From contig CAMGGA010000002.1 in the NCBI GenBank assembly GCA_946055515.1, forward strand, positions 1 to 46,791: 46,791 nt of DNA. The letters are read 5' to 3'. A program made the position numbers and the translations under genes. This document shows, piece after piece, positions 37,976-46,791 of this stretch. This stretch comes from an uncultured Bacteroidales bacterium (GTDB lineage Bacteria > Bacteroidota > Bacteroidia > Bacteroidales > Bacteroidaceae). Under the pieces are notes generated by a model. It ran no database searches and was not told where the DNA came from. It saw nothing but the letters and a program-made list of their open reading frames with translations. Each line of letters starts with the position of its first letter. Positions within the stretch are counted from its first letter, which is position 1.

Positions 37976-40048
37976 CTACTCTGGCTTAGCCACCCCCGTC
38001 TCCGTGTCCCGCAGCAATTCGGTGTCGCGTTCCGGTCCTTGGAATCGGCGGCCCTTCGCCAGATGCCACGTCAGCTTGAGGCCGATGCTACTGGAGGAGT
38101 TGGTGTTGCGGCTTGTGGAGTGTTTGGACACCAGGCGGTTGTGGTTGAGATATTCCTCCACCTTGCCGTTCCGTTTGAACGGGTTCTGGCAGAAGAGGCT
38201 GGCACTGAAGTCCTTCCACCTGTATGAGGCCGAAAGGAAAGAAGAGAAGATGTTTCGGCACTCGTATTCGCTTTCCATAAAGTGAAAGCCATTGTCAATG
38301 CTCGCCATGAAAGTCCATTTGCCTAACCATGCCGTCAGACCGAAGTTAAAGTTGAAGGAAGTGAGCCGGTGGCTGTAGTCCTGTCCGTCCGAGATGATCT
38401 TTACTCCCATCACCGAGAAGGAAGCATTGAGATGATTGGGCACGATGTCGCAGGAAGTGTAGTTCTGCACCATGAGTATGTCAATACGGCGACCCGCAAG
38501 GTAAGTTTTGGCAAAGAGGTTATCGTCCGTACGGAAAATGTGCTGCATGGCCGGATGGGCATTGTGGCGGTAGAAACACGATGCCTGGTTGTACCACCGC
38601 GGGGTCTGACAGCTAAGGGCCAGCGTGTGCTCGTCCCGGCGCGCAACGATGAGCTCTGGATTGCCCAAGGAATATTCAAACTCGTTGGTCAGAATGGCCA
38701 TGCTGTTCAAGCTTTGCAACTTCGATGGAGCCGGGGAAGTGCTGAAAGAATAATTCAATCTGAAAATTCGACCGACCGGCAGCGTGAGGTTCAGTTTCGG
38801 GCGCAACCATAGCTTGTCGTACTTTGCCCCGCTCGCGTGGTAGTAGTCGCGGATGAGGGTAAGGCCGGCCATATAGCCCAGTTTCCAGAGTGAGCCCTGC
38901 ACCTGCGCAAAAACATCTGCGCGGCTCGTGCGGATTTGCGATACTTGCGCGGTTTCGCCCGAGTAGTCGTTGTCAATGTATTTCTGGTTGAAGTGAGCGC
39001 CGGCCGACAGGGTGAAGGGCTTCAGGCGGTTTTCGTAAATGGCCTCGGATTGAAGCGACCAGGCATTGCCGAGCGTGGCGTAGCCATACTCCCTTTTGTC
39101 CGATGCAAAGCGGTAAGCATAGTCGGTATGGGTATAGGCCACATCGGCGTTGGCCACGAGGCTCTGGTGCTCGCCCCAATTTGTTTTCCAATACAGGTCG
39201 AGCCAGGGCGACACCACTTTCTGCGTGCTTTCGGTAGTCTCCGTTTGGTTAGACTTGTCGGGATAGGCCACGTAGGTCTGACAGAAGTTTCGGGGATTGT
39301 CTTCGACGTATGCGGATAGCGTGGCGAGAAAGGCTGAGTGCGCTGCATGAAGCCAGCTGTATCTTGCCTGGAAGTTGTGGGAAATGTTGCGGTTGATGTA
39401 GTCGCGGGTGTTTCTCTCTACCTCATACCTGTTGCCGTTCTCCAACAGATAGCCGGTCTGTTCGAGCCTGCTGAAGCCATCGGAATGGCTGTATGCGCCC
39501 GAATAGTTGAAGAGCAGTTCATGGTTACGTCGGTTCAGTTTGGCATAGGCATTTCCCCTCGCCCCATTCGCCTTGGGAAAGCCCGTAACGCTTGCGCCGA
39601 CCACATGGCCACGGGTTGCCCTGCGCGTAATAATGTTGATTACGATGCCCACCCCTTCGCCGTACCGCACGCCCGGGCGGTCGATATACTCCACCTTCTC
39701 CACTTCTTTGGGCTGCAACGACTGGATGTCGGCAGGCGTGGCCACCACATCGTTGATTCTCACCTGCACAGAGCCGAGCAAATCGCTTGCCGCAGCGATG
39801 GTTTCTTGCACATCGTCTACCTTGACGTTCGGCAAGGGCAACATCCTCAGAAAATGGTAGCCCGAGGTCGCCGCCTCTACGATTTATTCCGAAGGGTAAA
39901 TCAGTTGGCCGTCAATGCGGCTCACCACCTTTGCACCCCTTATCACCACTTCTCCCAGGTCTTTGCTGTCGCCCGGTGCATCTGTCTGGGCGTGCAAGGC
40001 TGTTGCTGTACAGAAAGCCCAACCCACTAAAAAGACTGTTCTCTTCAT
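37976..40048 (-). pseudogene. Outer-membrane beta-barrel (TonB-receptor-like) protein gene interrupted by an in-frame TAA
   Basis: Reading from ATG 40048: MKRTVFLVGWAFCTATALHAQTDAPGDSKDLGEVVIRGAKVVSRIDGQLIYPSE-stop-IVEAATSGYHFLRMLPLPNVKVDDVQ... The TAA is at 39884-39886; the ORF track starts at an internal Met (39844) with no signal peptide. Family-like GVRYGEGVGIVINIITRR and GNPELIVARRDEHTLALS. Confidence 0.85.
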
Positions 40049-40144
40049 TCCTTATGCAAATTCGTTTGTTGTTTTCGCAGGGCAAATCACCCGGTTTTCG
40101 AATGGCAAAGGAAGGATGGAGGAAGGGAAAGGGGATAAATAATA

Positions 40145-40191
40145 CACTGACATTTGTCCGACAAAGGCAGAATGTCAGACAAATGTCAGTG
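40145..40191. promoter_or_regulatory. Perfect 14-bp inverted repeat between regulator and beta-barrel gene (candidate operator or hairpin)
   Basis: CACTGACATTTGTC-N19-GACAAATGTCAGTG, with further GACAAA/TGTCAG half-sites in the spacer. Confidence 0.75.
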
Positions 40192-40215
40192 ATATAAGTG
40201 GGGTAGGGTACCGGT

Positions 40216-40926
40216 TTACGATGACTGTTTCCGCTTCAGCTCATACCATTTGCCTCTCTCCGAAACAATCTCCCATACCGCCGATTCCGCCAAGACGTTT
40301 TTAAACCTGCGAATCAGCGTGTACAGCGACTCGGGTGCATTCTCCTTGTTGGGCCAAAGGGCATCGCAGATTTCCCGCTTGGTCAGCCGATGGTCGGGGG
40401 CTTTCAAGAACATCTCCATGAGTTGTTCCTGCATCGGGGTGAGGTGCAGGGAAGGCAACTGCTGCGCTTCGAGTTCCACAGTCCTCCGTCTGACACAGAA
40501 GAACAGCGACACCAAGGTGGCCAAACCGAACAGCAGGGACAGGCGCTGGTCCGACATGCCCCAGACAAAAACCATGGAGCAGTGGGCCTGCCCCGCTATC
40601 TCTACGTCGTAGCCGCCTTCGCGGGGCGTTATGTGGTAGGCGATGAACGCTTTCGGGCGCAGCGCCTCCGTCTGAATGTACTGTTGGAAAGTCAGGTCTT
40701 CGATGGTCAGCACCTTCTGCCCGGTGGCCAGCGAAGGAGAAAGCAAGCGATAGGCGCGGATAGAGTCTTGCTTCATTTGTTCGTAGCCTTTCGCCTGAAT
40801 TGTAAGCGAAAGCGCGCGGTTCAAATCCCTGTCGAGGCCGCGCCGGGTTCTGTCGTAGCTGACCACGCTGCTCGTGACGGTCATCAACAAGAGCATGGAA
40901 AAAACGATGAGCGGAAGTGTTTTCAT
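40216..40926 (-). CDS. Membrane-tethered winged-helix transcriptional regulator
   Basis: 236 aa; N-terminal TM, ~90-residue extracytoplasmic region, TM LSLLFGLATLVSLFFCV, C-terminal wHTH LTPMQEQLMEMFLKAPDHRLTKREICDALWPNKENAPESLYTLIRRFKNVL. Confidence 0.82.
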   Translation of the reverse strand: MKTLPLIVFSMLLLMTVTSSVVSYDRTRRGLDRDLNRALSLTIQAKGYEQMKQDSIRAYRLLSPSLATGQKVLTIEDLTFQQYIQTEALRPKAFIAYHITPREGGYDVEIAGQAHCSMVFVWGMSDQRLSLLFGLATLVSLFFCVRRRTVELEAQQLPSLHLTPMQEQLMEMFLKAPDHRLTKREICDALWPNKENAPESLYTLIRRFKNVLAESAVWEIVSERGKWYELKRKQSS

Positions 40927-40953
40927 GAGCTATAGATAGTAAGAACGGGTAGA

Positions 40954-42888
40954 CTATTTCAGGATCACGCGGTCTCCGAGCACCGTGGCGAAGAGGCGTT
41001 CAATCTGCGTGAGTTCCATGCACTCCTTCAGTAGCTGGGTGTAGCGTTCGGGGTTTTGCGCCACTTCGGGCTGCTGCAATTCGCGGAGCTTTTCCTTGAG
41101 GCGAACTTTCACCACGGCGTGCTTGAAGTCGTGGAGAAGGCGCGGAACAATCTCCTCGAGCCGGTACTGCTCCTCGACATACTGCGCCTGCTGTCCGCTG
41201 CTCAGCGAATAGGCGGGCTGGCTGATGCGCGAGGCCAGTTGGCTGATGGCAGGCTGGGGATGACGGCAGAAATAATTCAGGGCGCTCCAGCCTTCTTCCC
41301 CTGCATGGTCGATGGCCTCACGGAGCATTTGGCGGCAAAGCGGGGAGGGGAGTTCCATGCCGTCTTCGCGCAGTTGCTCGTCGATGTATTGTGCCACTGT
41401 CATCTGTTCGTCCTCCCCGTCGTCCGCCGCACAGTGAATGAGCGCCTCGCCGTAGCGCACGACCATCGTCACGAGCAATTCCTCCTCGCGGTTCACCATC
41501 GCCGTTTGGGCCAGGAGTGGGGCAGGGGAGGGCGTGCTCTGGCCCGTCTGCGTGGCCGCAGTTTTGCGGTCGGCCTGGCGAGGCGAAGCCTTGCGCTTGT
41601 TGATTTCGTTCACAATGAGGTCCTCACCGACCTGGAGCCTCGAGGCACATTCTTGTATATACGTTTGCCGAACAATATTGTTGGGTATCACTGAGATACT
41701 GCCTACTATATCATCTATTAGTTCAGCTCTCTTGAGCGGGTCATTTTCCGCACCTTTCAGGAGCAGGTCCGTCTTGAAGCGAATGAAATCCACCTGGTTG
41801 GCCTCCATGTAGGCAAGGAGTTCTTCGGGGCGGTGCTTGCGGGCAAAGCTGTCGGGGTCCTCGCCGTCAGGGAGGAGGAGCACCTTTATGTTGAGCCCTT
41901 CGGCCAGCAGCATGTCGATGCCGCGCAGACTCGCCTTGATGCCCGCCGCGTCGCCGTCGTAGAGCACCGTAATCTGTTCGGTGAAGCGGTGGAGCAGGCG
42001 TATCTGTCCCTCCGTGAGCGAAGTGCCCGAAGAGGCCACCACGTTTTCTATACCGCTCTGGTGCATCGAGATCACATCGGTGTAACCCTCCACGAGGAAG
42101 CAGAAGCCGCGCTTCACGATGGCGCTTTTCGCCTGGTAGAGCCCGTAGAGCTCATGGCTCTTGCTGTAGATTTCGCTTTCGGGCGAATTGACATACTTGG
42201 CCAGCTTCTTGTCCGAACCCAGGATGCGGCCGCCGAAGGCCACAACCTTGCCCGAGACCGTGTGGACGGGGAAAATCACGCGGCCGTGGAAGCGGTCCAC
42301 GAGCTGTTTGCCTTCCTCCGTGCGGTAGCTCAGGCCCGTCTTCACGAGGTATTCCTCGATAAACCCGTGGGCCAGCGCCGCATCGGTGAGAGCCGTGCGC
42401 TGCACGGGGGCAAATCCGAGGTGGAACTTCGCGATGGTGTCGTCGCGGAAGCCGCGGGAGCGGAAATAGGCCATGCCTTGTGCCACGCCGTCCACGCCGT
42501 TGCGGAGCGTGTCCTGGAAGAAGCGGTTGGCCCATTCGTTGACGGCAAACATGCTTTCGCGCACACTTTGGCGAGCACGTTCCTCGTCGGTCAGTTCCTT
42601 GTCCTTGACCTCGATGCCAGCGCGGCGTCCGAGCCACTTGATGGCTTCGGGATACGTCATCTGTTCGAGTTCCATGAGGAAACTCACCGCATTGCCGCCT
42701 TTGCCGCAGGAGAAGCATTTGCACATCTGGCGGGCGGGCGACACGGTGAACGAAGGCGTCTTTTCGTTGTGGAACGGGCAGAGGCCCTTGTAGTTCGCGC
42801 CCGACTTGCGGAGGGTGACGAACTCTTTCACCACATCGACGATGTCGGTGGCGTCCAAAACGCGCTGTATGGTATTCTTGTCAATCAT
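40954..42888 (-). CDS. dnaG: DNA primase
   Basis: 644 aa; CPFHNEKTPSFTVSPARQMCKCFSCGKGGNAVSFLM zinc finger; FRSRGFRDDTIAKFHLGFAP; VEGYTDVISMHQSG; YDGDAAGIKASLRG. Confidence 0.96.
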   Translation of the reverse strand: MIDKNTIQRVLDATDIVDVVKEFVTLRKSGANYKGLCPFHNEKTPSFTVSPARQMCKCFSCGKGGNAVSFLMELEQMTYPEAIKWLGRRAGIEVKDKELTDEERARQSVRESMFAVNEWANRFFQDTLRNGVDGVAQGMAYFRSRGFRDDTIAKFHLGFAPVQRTALTDAALAHGFIEEYLVKTGLSYRTEEGKQLVDRFHGRVIFPVHTVSGKVVAFGGRILGSDKKLAKYVNSPESEIYSKSHELYGLYQAKSAIVKRGFCFLVEGYTDVISMHQSGIENVVASSGTSLTEGQIRLLHRFTEQITVLYDGDAAGIKASLRGIDMLLAEGLNIKVLLLPDGEDPDSFARKHRPEELLAYMEANQVDFIRFKTDLLLKGAENDPLKRAELIDDIVGSISVIPNNIVRQTYIQECASRLQVGEDLIVNEINKRKASPRQADRKTAATQTGQSTPSPAPLLAQTAMVNREEELLVTMVVRYGEALIHCAADDGEDEQMTVAQYIDEQLREDGMELPSPLCRQMLREAIDHAGEEGWSALNYFCRHPQPAISQLASRISQPAYSLSSGQQAQYVEEQYRLEEIVPRLLHDFKHAVVKVRLKEKLRELQQPEVAQNPERYTQLLKECMELTQIERLFATVLGDRVILK

Positions 42889-43199
42889 GTGAAGGGCAAA
42901 GCTCGAGTTGCGTGGGATAGTCCGGAATGGTGTTTCCGCACTACCAATTAAACATAACCGTCATTCCTGTAAAATCAGGACTCGAGTAAATTACATGAAC
43001 ATGCGTAAGTTATACGCATACAACTCAAGACCGATTTTCAGCAGATGCAAATGTGGCACAAAAGTACATATAATTTGTTGGAGAGGATAAGATTTGACCA
43101 CGGATTTTGCGCGAATGCAGCATGGACATCCCTTTTACGAGATGGCGTTACAATCTGCGCCAACCGCGCTCTGAAAATCCGCAAATTGTTTCGGGTATT

Positions 43200-43716
43200 C
43201 CTATACGTAATTTAATCCCGAAAAATCGTTCAATCCTTCAGCCTATCCTTCAAAATCTTTGATTATCAACGGAAAACACGCTGAAGGATTTGATTTTTAA
43301 ATCCTTCAGCATCGTTCAGCCTGTCGCCAAGCGACAGCCCTACCCATTCCAAGCCCGCATCGTACCACCAAAGCCAGGCTTTCGCCCGCCAACTCGGCAC
43401 TTAGAAATTTCAAATCCAGGACTATTATTTCGAAAGCCTGGGACTGACATCGCCCTAGTCGGGATGACGGAAAGGAAGGGTGAAATATATTGATAAATGC
43501 AGGCTGTCTGGCAAAGGGAAATGCTTTTGCACAAGAAACGAAATGATTATGATATACAATAGTCCCTCCGTTCGTTTTCAGTCCCTGCTGAACCTTGCTG
43601 AAGGATTTGAAATTCAAATCCTTCAGCCTATTTAGGACTGATTTTCAGTGCAAAACAATCAGCCGCTGAAGGATTGAAACATTTTTCGAGCCAATTAAAT
43701 ACGTTTCCTATACGTG
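43200..43716. repeat. MITE-like element B: imperfect terminal inverted repeats with internal 31-nt palindromes and a CGGCACTT module
   Basis: Left arm CCTATACGTAATTTAATCCCGAAAAATCGTTCAATCCTTCAGC (about 43200-43242); right arm 43665-43716 is an imperfect reverse complement; palindromes at 43280-43310 and 43597-43627; CGGCACTT block at 43394-43455. Confidence 0.8.
43597..43627. repeat. Perfect 31-nt palindrome
   Basis: GCTGAAGGATTTGAA-A-TTCAAATCCTTCAGC; outer TCAGTCC/GGACTGA arms at 43578-43584 and 43635-43641. Confidence 0.9.
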
Positions 43717-43788
43717 CTTATTTGCTCAAAAGCAGAAACACTATACCCTCAAAACCTTTCCGTAATAACCAACGAAGACAACCCATAA

Positions 43789-44463
43789 TTACAATTCGAC
43801 GTGCTCCACAATCTCGCCGTCGTAGAGCCTGACGATGCGGTCGGCGTAGGAGGCATCGTGCTGGGAGTGGGTGACCATGACGATGGTGGTGCCCTCGCGG
43901 TGCAGTTCGCCCAGAAGGTTCATCACCTCCTTTCCATTCTTCGAGTCGAGGTTACCCGTAGGTTCGTCGGCCAGGATGAGCTTGGGGTTGGCCAACACGG
44001 CACGGGCGATGGCCACGCGCTGCTGCTGTCCGCCCGAGAGCTGGCTGGGGAAGTGCTTGCGGCGGTGCGAGATGGCCATGCGGTCCATCACCGCCTCCAC
44101 GCGCTGCTTGCGTTCCTTGGCTGGTACGCCCATGTAGAGCAGCGGCAGTTCAATGTTCTCGAAGACGTTGAGCTCGTCGATGAGGTTGAAACTCTGGAAC
44201 ACGAAACCGATGACACCCTTGCGCAGGTCTGTGCGCTCGTTTTCCTTCAGGCTGCTCACGTCGCGGCCATCCAGCAGGTAGGTGCCTTCGGTGGGATTGT
44301 CGAGCAGACCGAGGACGTTGAGCAGGGTGGACTTTCCACAGCCCGAGGGACCCATGACAGCGACAAACTCGCCTTGTTTCACTTCGAGGCTCACCCCCTG
44401 GAGAGCCCAGGTTTCCACCTCTTCCGTGCGGAATACTTTCTTGATGTTTTCTAACTGTATCAT
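43789..44463 (-). CDS. ABC transporter ATP-binding protein (MacB/LolD-like)
   Basis: From [21 protein letters not shown] (44463); [43 protein letters not shown]. Confidence 0.93.
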   Translation of the reverse strand: MIQLENIKKVFRTEEVETWALQGVSLEVKQGEFVAVMGPSGCGKSTLLNVLGLLDNPTEGTYLLDGRDVSSLKENERTDLRKGVIGFVFQSFNLIDELNVFENIELPLLYMGVPAKERKQRVEAVMDRMAISHRRKHFPSQLSGGQQQRVAIARAVLANPKLILADEPTGNLDSKNGKEVMNLLGELHREGTTIVMVTHSQHDASYADRIVRLYDGEIVEHVEL

Positions 44464-44482
44464 AGTCTTTCGTTTCAATTAT

Positions 44483-46791
44483 TCATTCTTTGGCAATAAT
44501 CTCCGAAGGGTTGGTGCGCATCGTGCTGCGGACGTTCCACCCCACTATGGAGGCTATCAGCACGATGACGATGAACGCGCCGCCAAGGCAGGGAATGAGG
44601 GGAGATGTGTCGACACCGTCAAATGCCCGCGGGGACATCATGTCCTCCGAGAACATCATGCGGTGGAACAGCACCTCCACGGGGATGGCGATGAGGAGCG
44701 AGAGCACGACCATCAGCACATATACGCGGCCGAAGAGGAGGTAGATGTCGCGGCTCTTGGCTCCGCACACCTTGCGTATGGCCACTTCCTTCTGGCGCGA
44801 GCGGGTGTCGAGGGCAATGGTGCTGTAGATGCTCATGGCGCAGATGATGAGGCTGACGATGCCCAGCATCCAGCCCACGATGCGGAAGTTCTCCACCACC
44901 CCCACCTCCTGATGGTAAGCATGGAAGTTGTGGGCCATCTTGTCCACAACGGAAGGTTCTACGCGCTGGATGACATCTTCCGTTTCGCGCAGCAGCTGCC
45001 GGTACTTCCCATCCTTGGGGACAAGGACGAAATTCGTGACCCTTTCCGCTGCGCCAGGGTGGACCAGAATGGATGCCCCATCCCTTTTGTATGGCATTCC
45101 GCCAATCGTACCTGCAATGGGAAAAGCCTGTGCCTCTCCGTCCCACCAACTTACGGTCAGCACATCGGAGGTTACCACGCCCAGCCTGCGCATTTTGTGG
45201 TACAGGCTGTCGGCCAGCAGCAGGTATGCCTCGGAACCCGTGGGCTTGCGGTGCCAGTTCACCCGCAGGTGGTAGAAGGAGATGACAGAGGTGTCGGCGG
45301 TGAGGAGTATGGGATGATACGACTGGTTGCCGAAGGCTGCCAACACCTCGGGGTTGTCCGCTATGTCGGGAATCTGCTGGTAGGCTGTTTCATGAGCCAT
45401 CATCTTGTCCAGACTGGGCTGTCGGGCTATCTCCTTTTTCAGGGATTCGCAGTTCTCCCCCGCCTCATCGGCACACAGATAAAGGCATTCCCTGTAGGGC
45501 TCCAGGTTGTCGGGAAGGTTGAACGACTTCAGCATCTCGTCCGCCCACAGGGCTGTCGTGAGCGTGCCGCACACGAAGACGATGCTGATGGCTACCTGCA
45601 GACCCAGCATCACATTCCGGAAAAGGTGTGTGCGGCTGCCCCGCATGTGGGCTGCCAATCCCTGCTCCGCCCTGCAGATGCGCGCCAACGCCACCCAGAT
45701 GATGAGGGCACAAAGCAGGAGGAGCAGCAGGCCGATGCTGAGGCTGTAACACGCCAGGTTCCGGACGGAGAAGGGCGCATCGTTCATCAAGTTGGCAAAG
45801 TTCGTATAGACAAAATGCTCCACCCAGCTGCCCATCAGCATGGCCACGGCCACCGACAGGCCCACCACGATCACCACCTCGGCAAAGAGCAGGCGGAACA
45901 GCTGGCTGCGACGTGCGCCGTGGGTGATGCGCAGCGACACCTCGCGCCTGCGCATCCAGAAGAGCTGCACCTGCATGCGCAGAAAGCCAATGAGGGCGGC
46001 AATGAGGATGAGCGCGCCGATGAGGTGTACCAGCGTCTGGACGGTGACTATCAACCTGATGTCACCCTGCCTTACCGCACTTTCCAGAGCGGCCCTCAGG
46101 CCGAAGGGCTTCAGGCGGATGTTCAGCTCCTGCAGCAGCTGTGACTCCGTACAGCCCTTCCGCAGCACCATGGTGACCCATCGGACATGGTACGGCTCGT
46201 CCCTCACTCCGTTCTTTGCTCCGAACAGGTCGCTTTCCATCTCGCCGAGACAGATATACAAAGTCCTGCTGTTGAGCAAACCCTCTAAACAGGAAACGTC
46301 CTCAAACACATCGACGATGGTCAGCGGAATCGGATGCAAACCATTGGTATTCGGATATACCGCCCCGAGAGGGTCAGCATCGCCGAACACAGCGGTGGCC
46401 ATCTTCCGGCTGATGATGGCTTCGCCCGCCTTCAGCCTGCTGACGGGGCGGCCCGTAATGGCCGAACGGATGCCCATGAGGTTGAAATAGCCGGGGTCGA
46501 TGAGGGTAAACGACATGGATGTTTTCCGCCTGATGGAGTCGCCCAGCCGGAACTCCATGATGTCGCCGTATGTCATACCGTTGGGCACAGCCATCCGCTC
46601 CACGCTCTTCGGTCCGCCATCGTGCTTGAGGGCAAGGAGAAGGTCGCGGTTGAAGGATGGCGGGGACACGTTACTGCCTGCCGCCCCCACCTTTTCACTA
46701 CTGCCGTCGATGGGTTCAAGGTACACATTGAAGGTACGGTCAGCATAGGGCTGGCTGTAGAGGCTGGGGGAGGTCACCTTCGTCAGCACGG
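44483..46791 (-). CDS. FtsX/MacB-type ABC permease (5' end outside window)
   Basis: At least 768 aa, open to the window edge; two FtsX-like TM blocks (IGALILIAALIGFLRMQVQLFWMRRREVSLRITHGA and LGIVSLIICAMSIYSTIALDTRSRQKEVAIRKVCGAKS); partner ATPase directly downstream. Confidence 0.9.
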   Translation of the reverse strand, partial: VLTKVTSPSLYSQPYADRTFNVYLEPIDGSSEKVGAAGSNVSPPSFNRDLLLALKHDGGPKSVERMAVPNGMTYGDIMEFRLGDSIRRKTSMSFTLIDPGYFNLMGIRSAITGRPVSRLKAGEAIISRKMATAVFGDADPLGAVYPNTNGLHPIPLTIVDVFEDVSCLEGLLNSRTLYICLGEMESDLFGAKNGVRDEPYHVRWVTMVLRKGCTESQLLQELNIRLKPFGLRAALESAVRQGDIRLIVTVQTLVHLIGALILIAALIGFLRMQVQLFWMRRREVSLRITHGARRSQLFRLLFAEVVIVVGLSVAVAMLMGSWVEHFVYTNFANLMNDAPFSVRNLACYSLSIGLLLLLLCALIIWVALARICRAEQGLAAHMRGSRTHLFRNVMLGLQVAISIVFVCGTLTTALWADEMLKSFNLPDNLEPYRECLYLCADEAGENCESLKKEIARQPSLDKMMAHETAYQQIPDIADNPEVLAAFGNQSYHPILLTADTSVISFYHLRVNWHRKPTGSEAYLLLADSLYHKMRRLGVVTSDVLTVSWWDGEAQAFPIAGTIGGMPYKRDGASILVHPGAAERVTNFVLVPKDGKYRQLLRETEDVIQRVEPSVVDKMAHNFHAYHQEVGVVENFRIVGWMLGIVSLIICAMSIYSTIALDTRSRQKEVAIRKVCGAKSRDIYLLFGRVYVLMVVLSLLIAIPVEVLFHRMMFSEDMMSPRAFDGVDTSPLIPCLGGAFIVIVLIASIVGWNVRSTMRTNPSEIIAKE

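Noticed and set aside
43306-43617. 103-aa minus-strand ORF in element B
   Set aside because: Covers palindromes and the CGGCACTT module; resembles spurious ORFs over repeats, with no signal of a real protein.

Overview
A 46.8 kb Bacteroidales-type (Prevotella-like) chromosomal window, mostly housekeeping genes. Minus strand, about 1-22.3 kb: glgB (partial, eukaryote-type), a MORN-repeat protein, kdsB, PBP1A, an EF-G paralogue with a degenerate GTPase centre, an orphan histidine kinase, a C69 dipeptidase, nadC, prfC, rfbD, a DUF4924-like gene, a LysE-type exporter, a GDPD/FAM151-like protein, a GH25 lysozyme, pgeF, obgE, adk and hpt. Plus strand, about 22.5-37.8 kb: a small lipoprotein, a CCA-adding enzyme, an HD hydrolase, a 2097-aa GH89 multidomain protein, a gph-like HAD phosphatase, GT3-type glycogen synthase, glgP and a DUF4468-like protein. 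Minus strand, about 38-46.8 kb: an outer-membrane beta-barrel gene broken by one in-frame TAA, a membrane-tethered winged-helix regulator with a perfect inverted repeat between the two, dnaG, and an ABC ATPase plus FtsX-type permease (partial). The most unusual content is non-coding. (i) A dispersed palindromic repeat (AGGTTATGAGGTTATAAWGTTACT) occurs at four loci, each 10-30 bp downstream of a stop codon. (ii) Two related MITE-like long-inverted-repeat elements (16.6-16.9 kb and 43.2-43.7 kb) share terminal sequences and an associated CGGCACTT module. No tRNA, rRNA, CRISPR, transposase or phage gene was seen. All calls come from reading the sequence; no database search was run.
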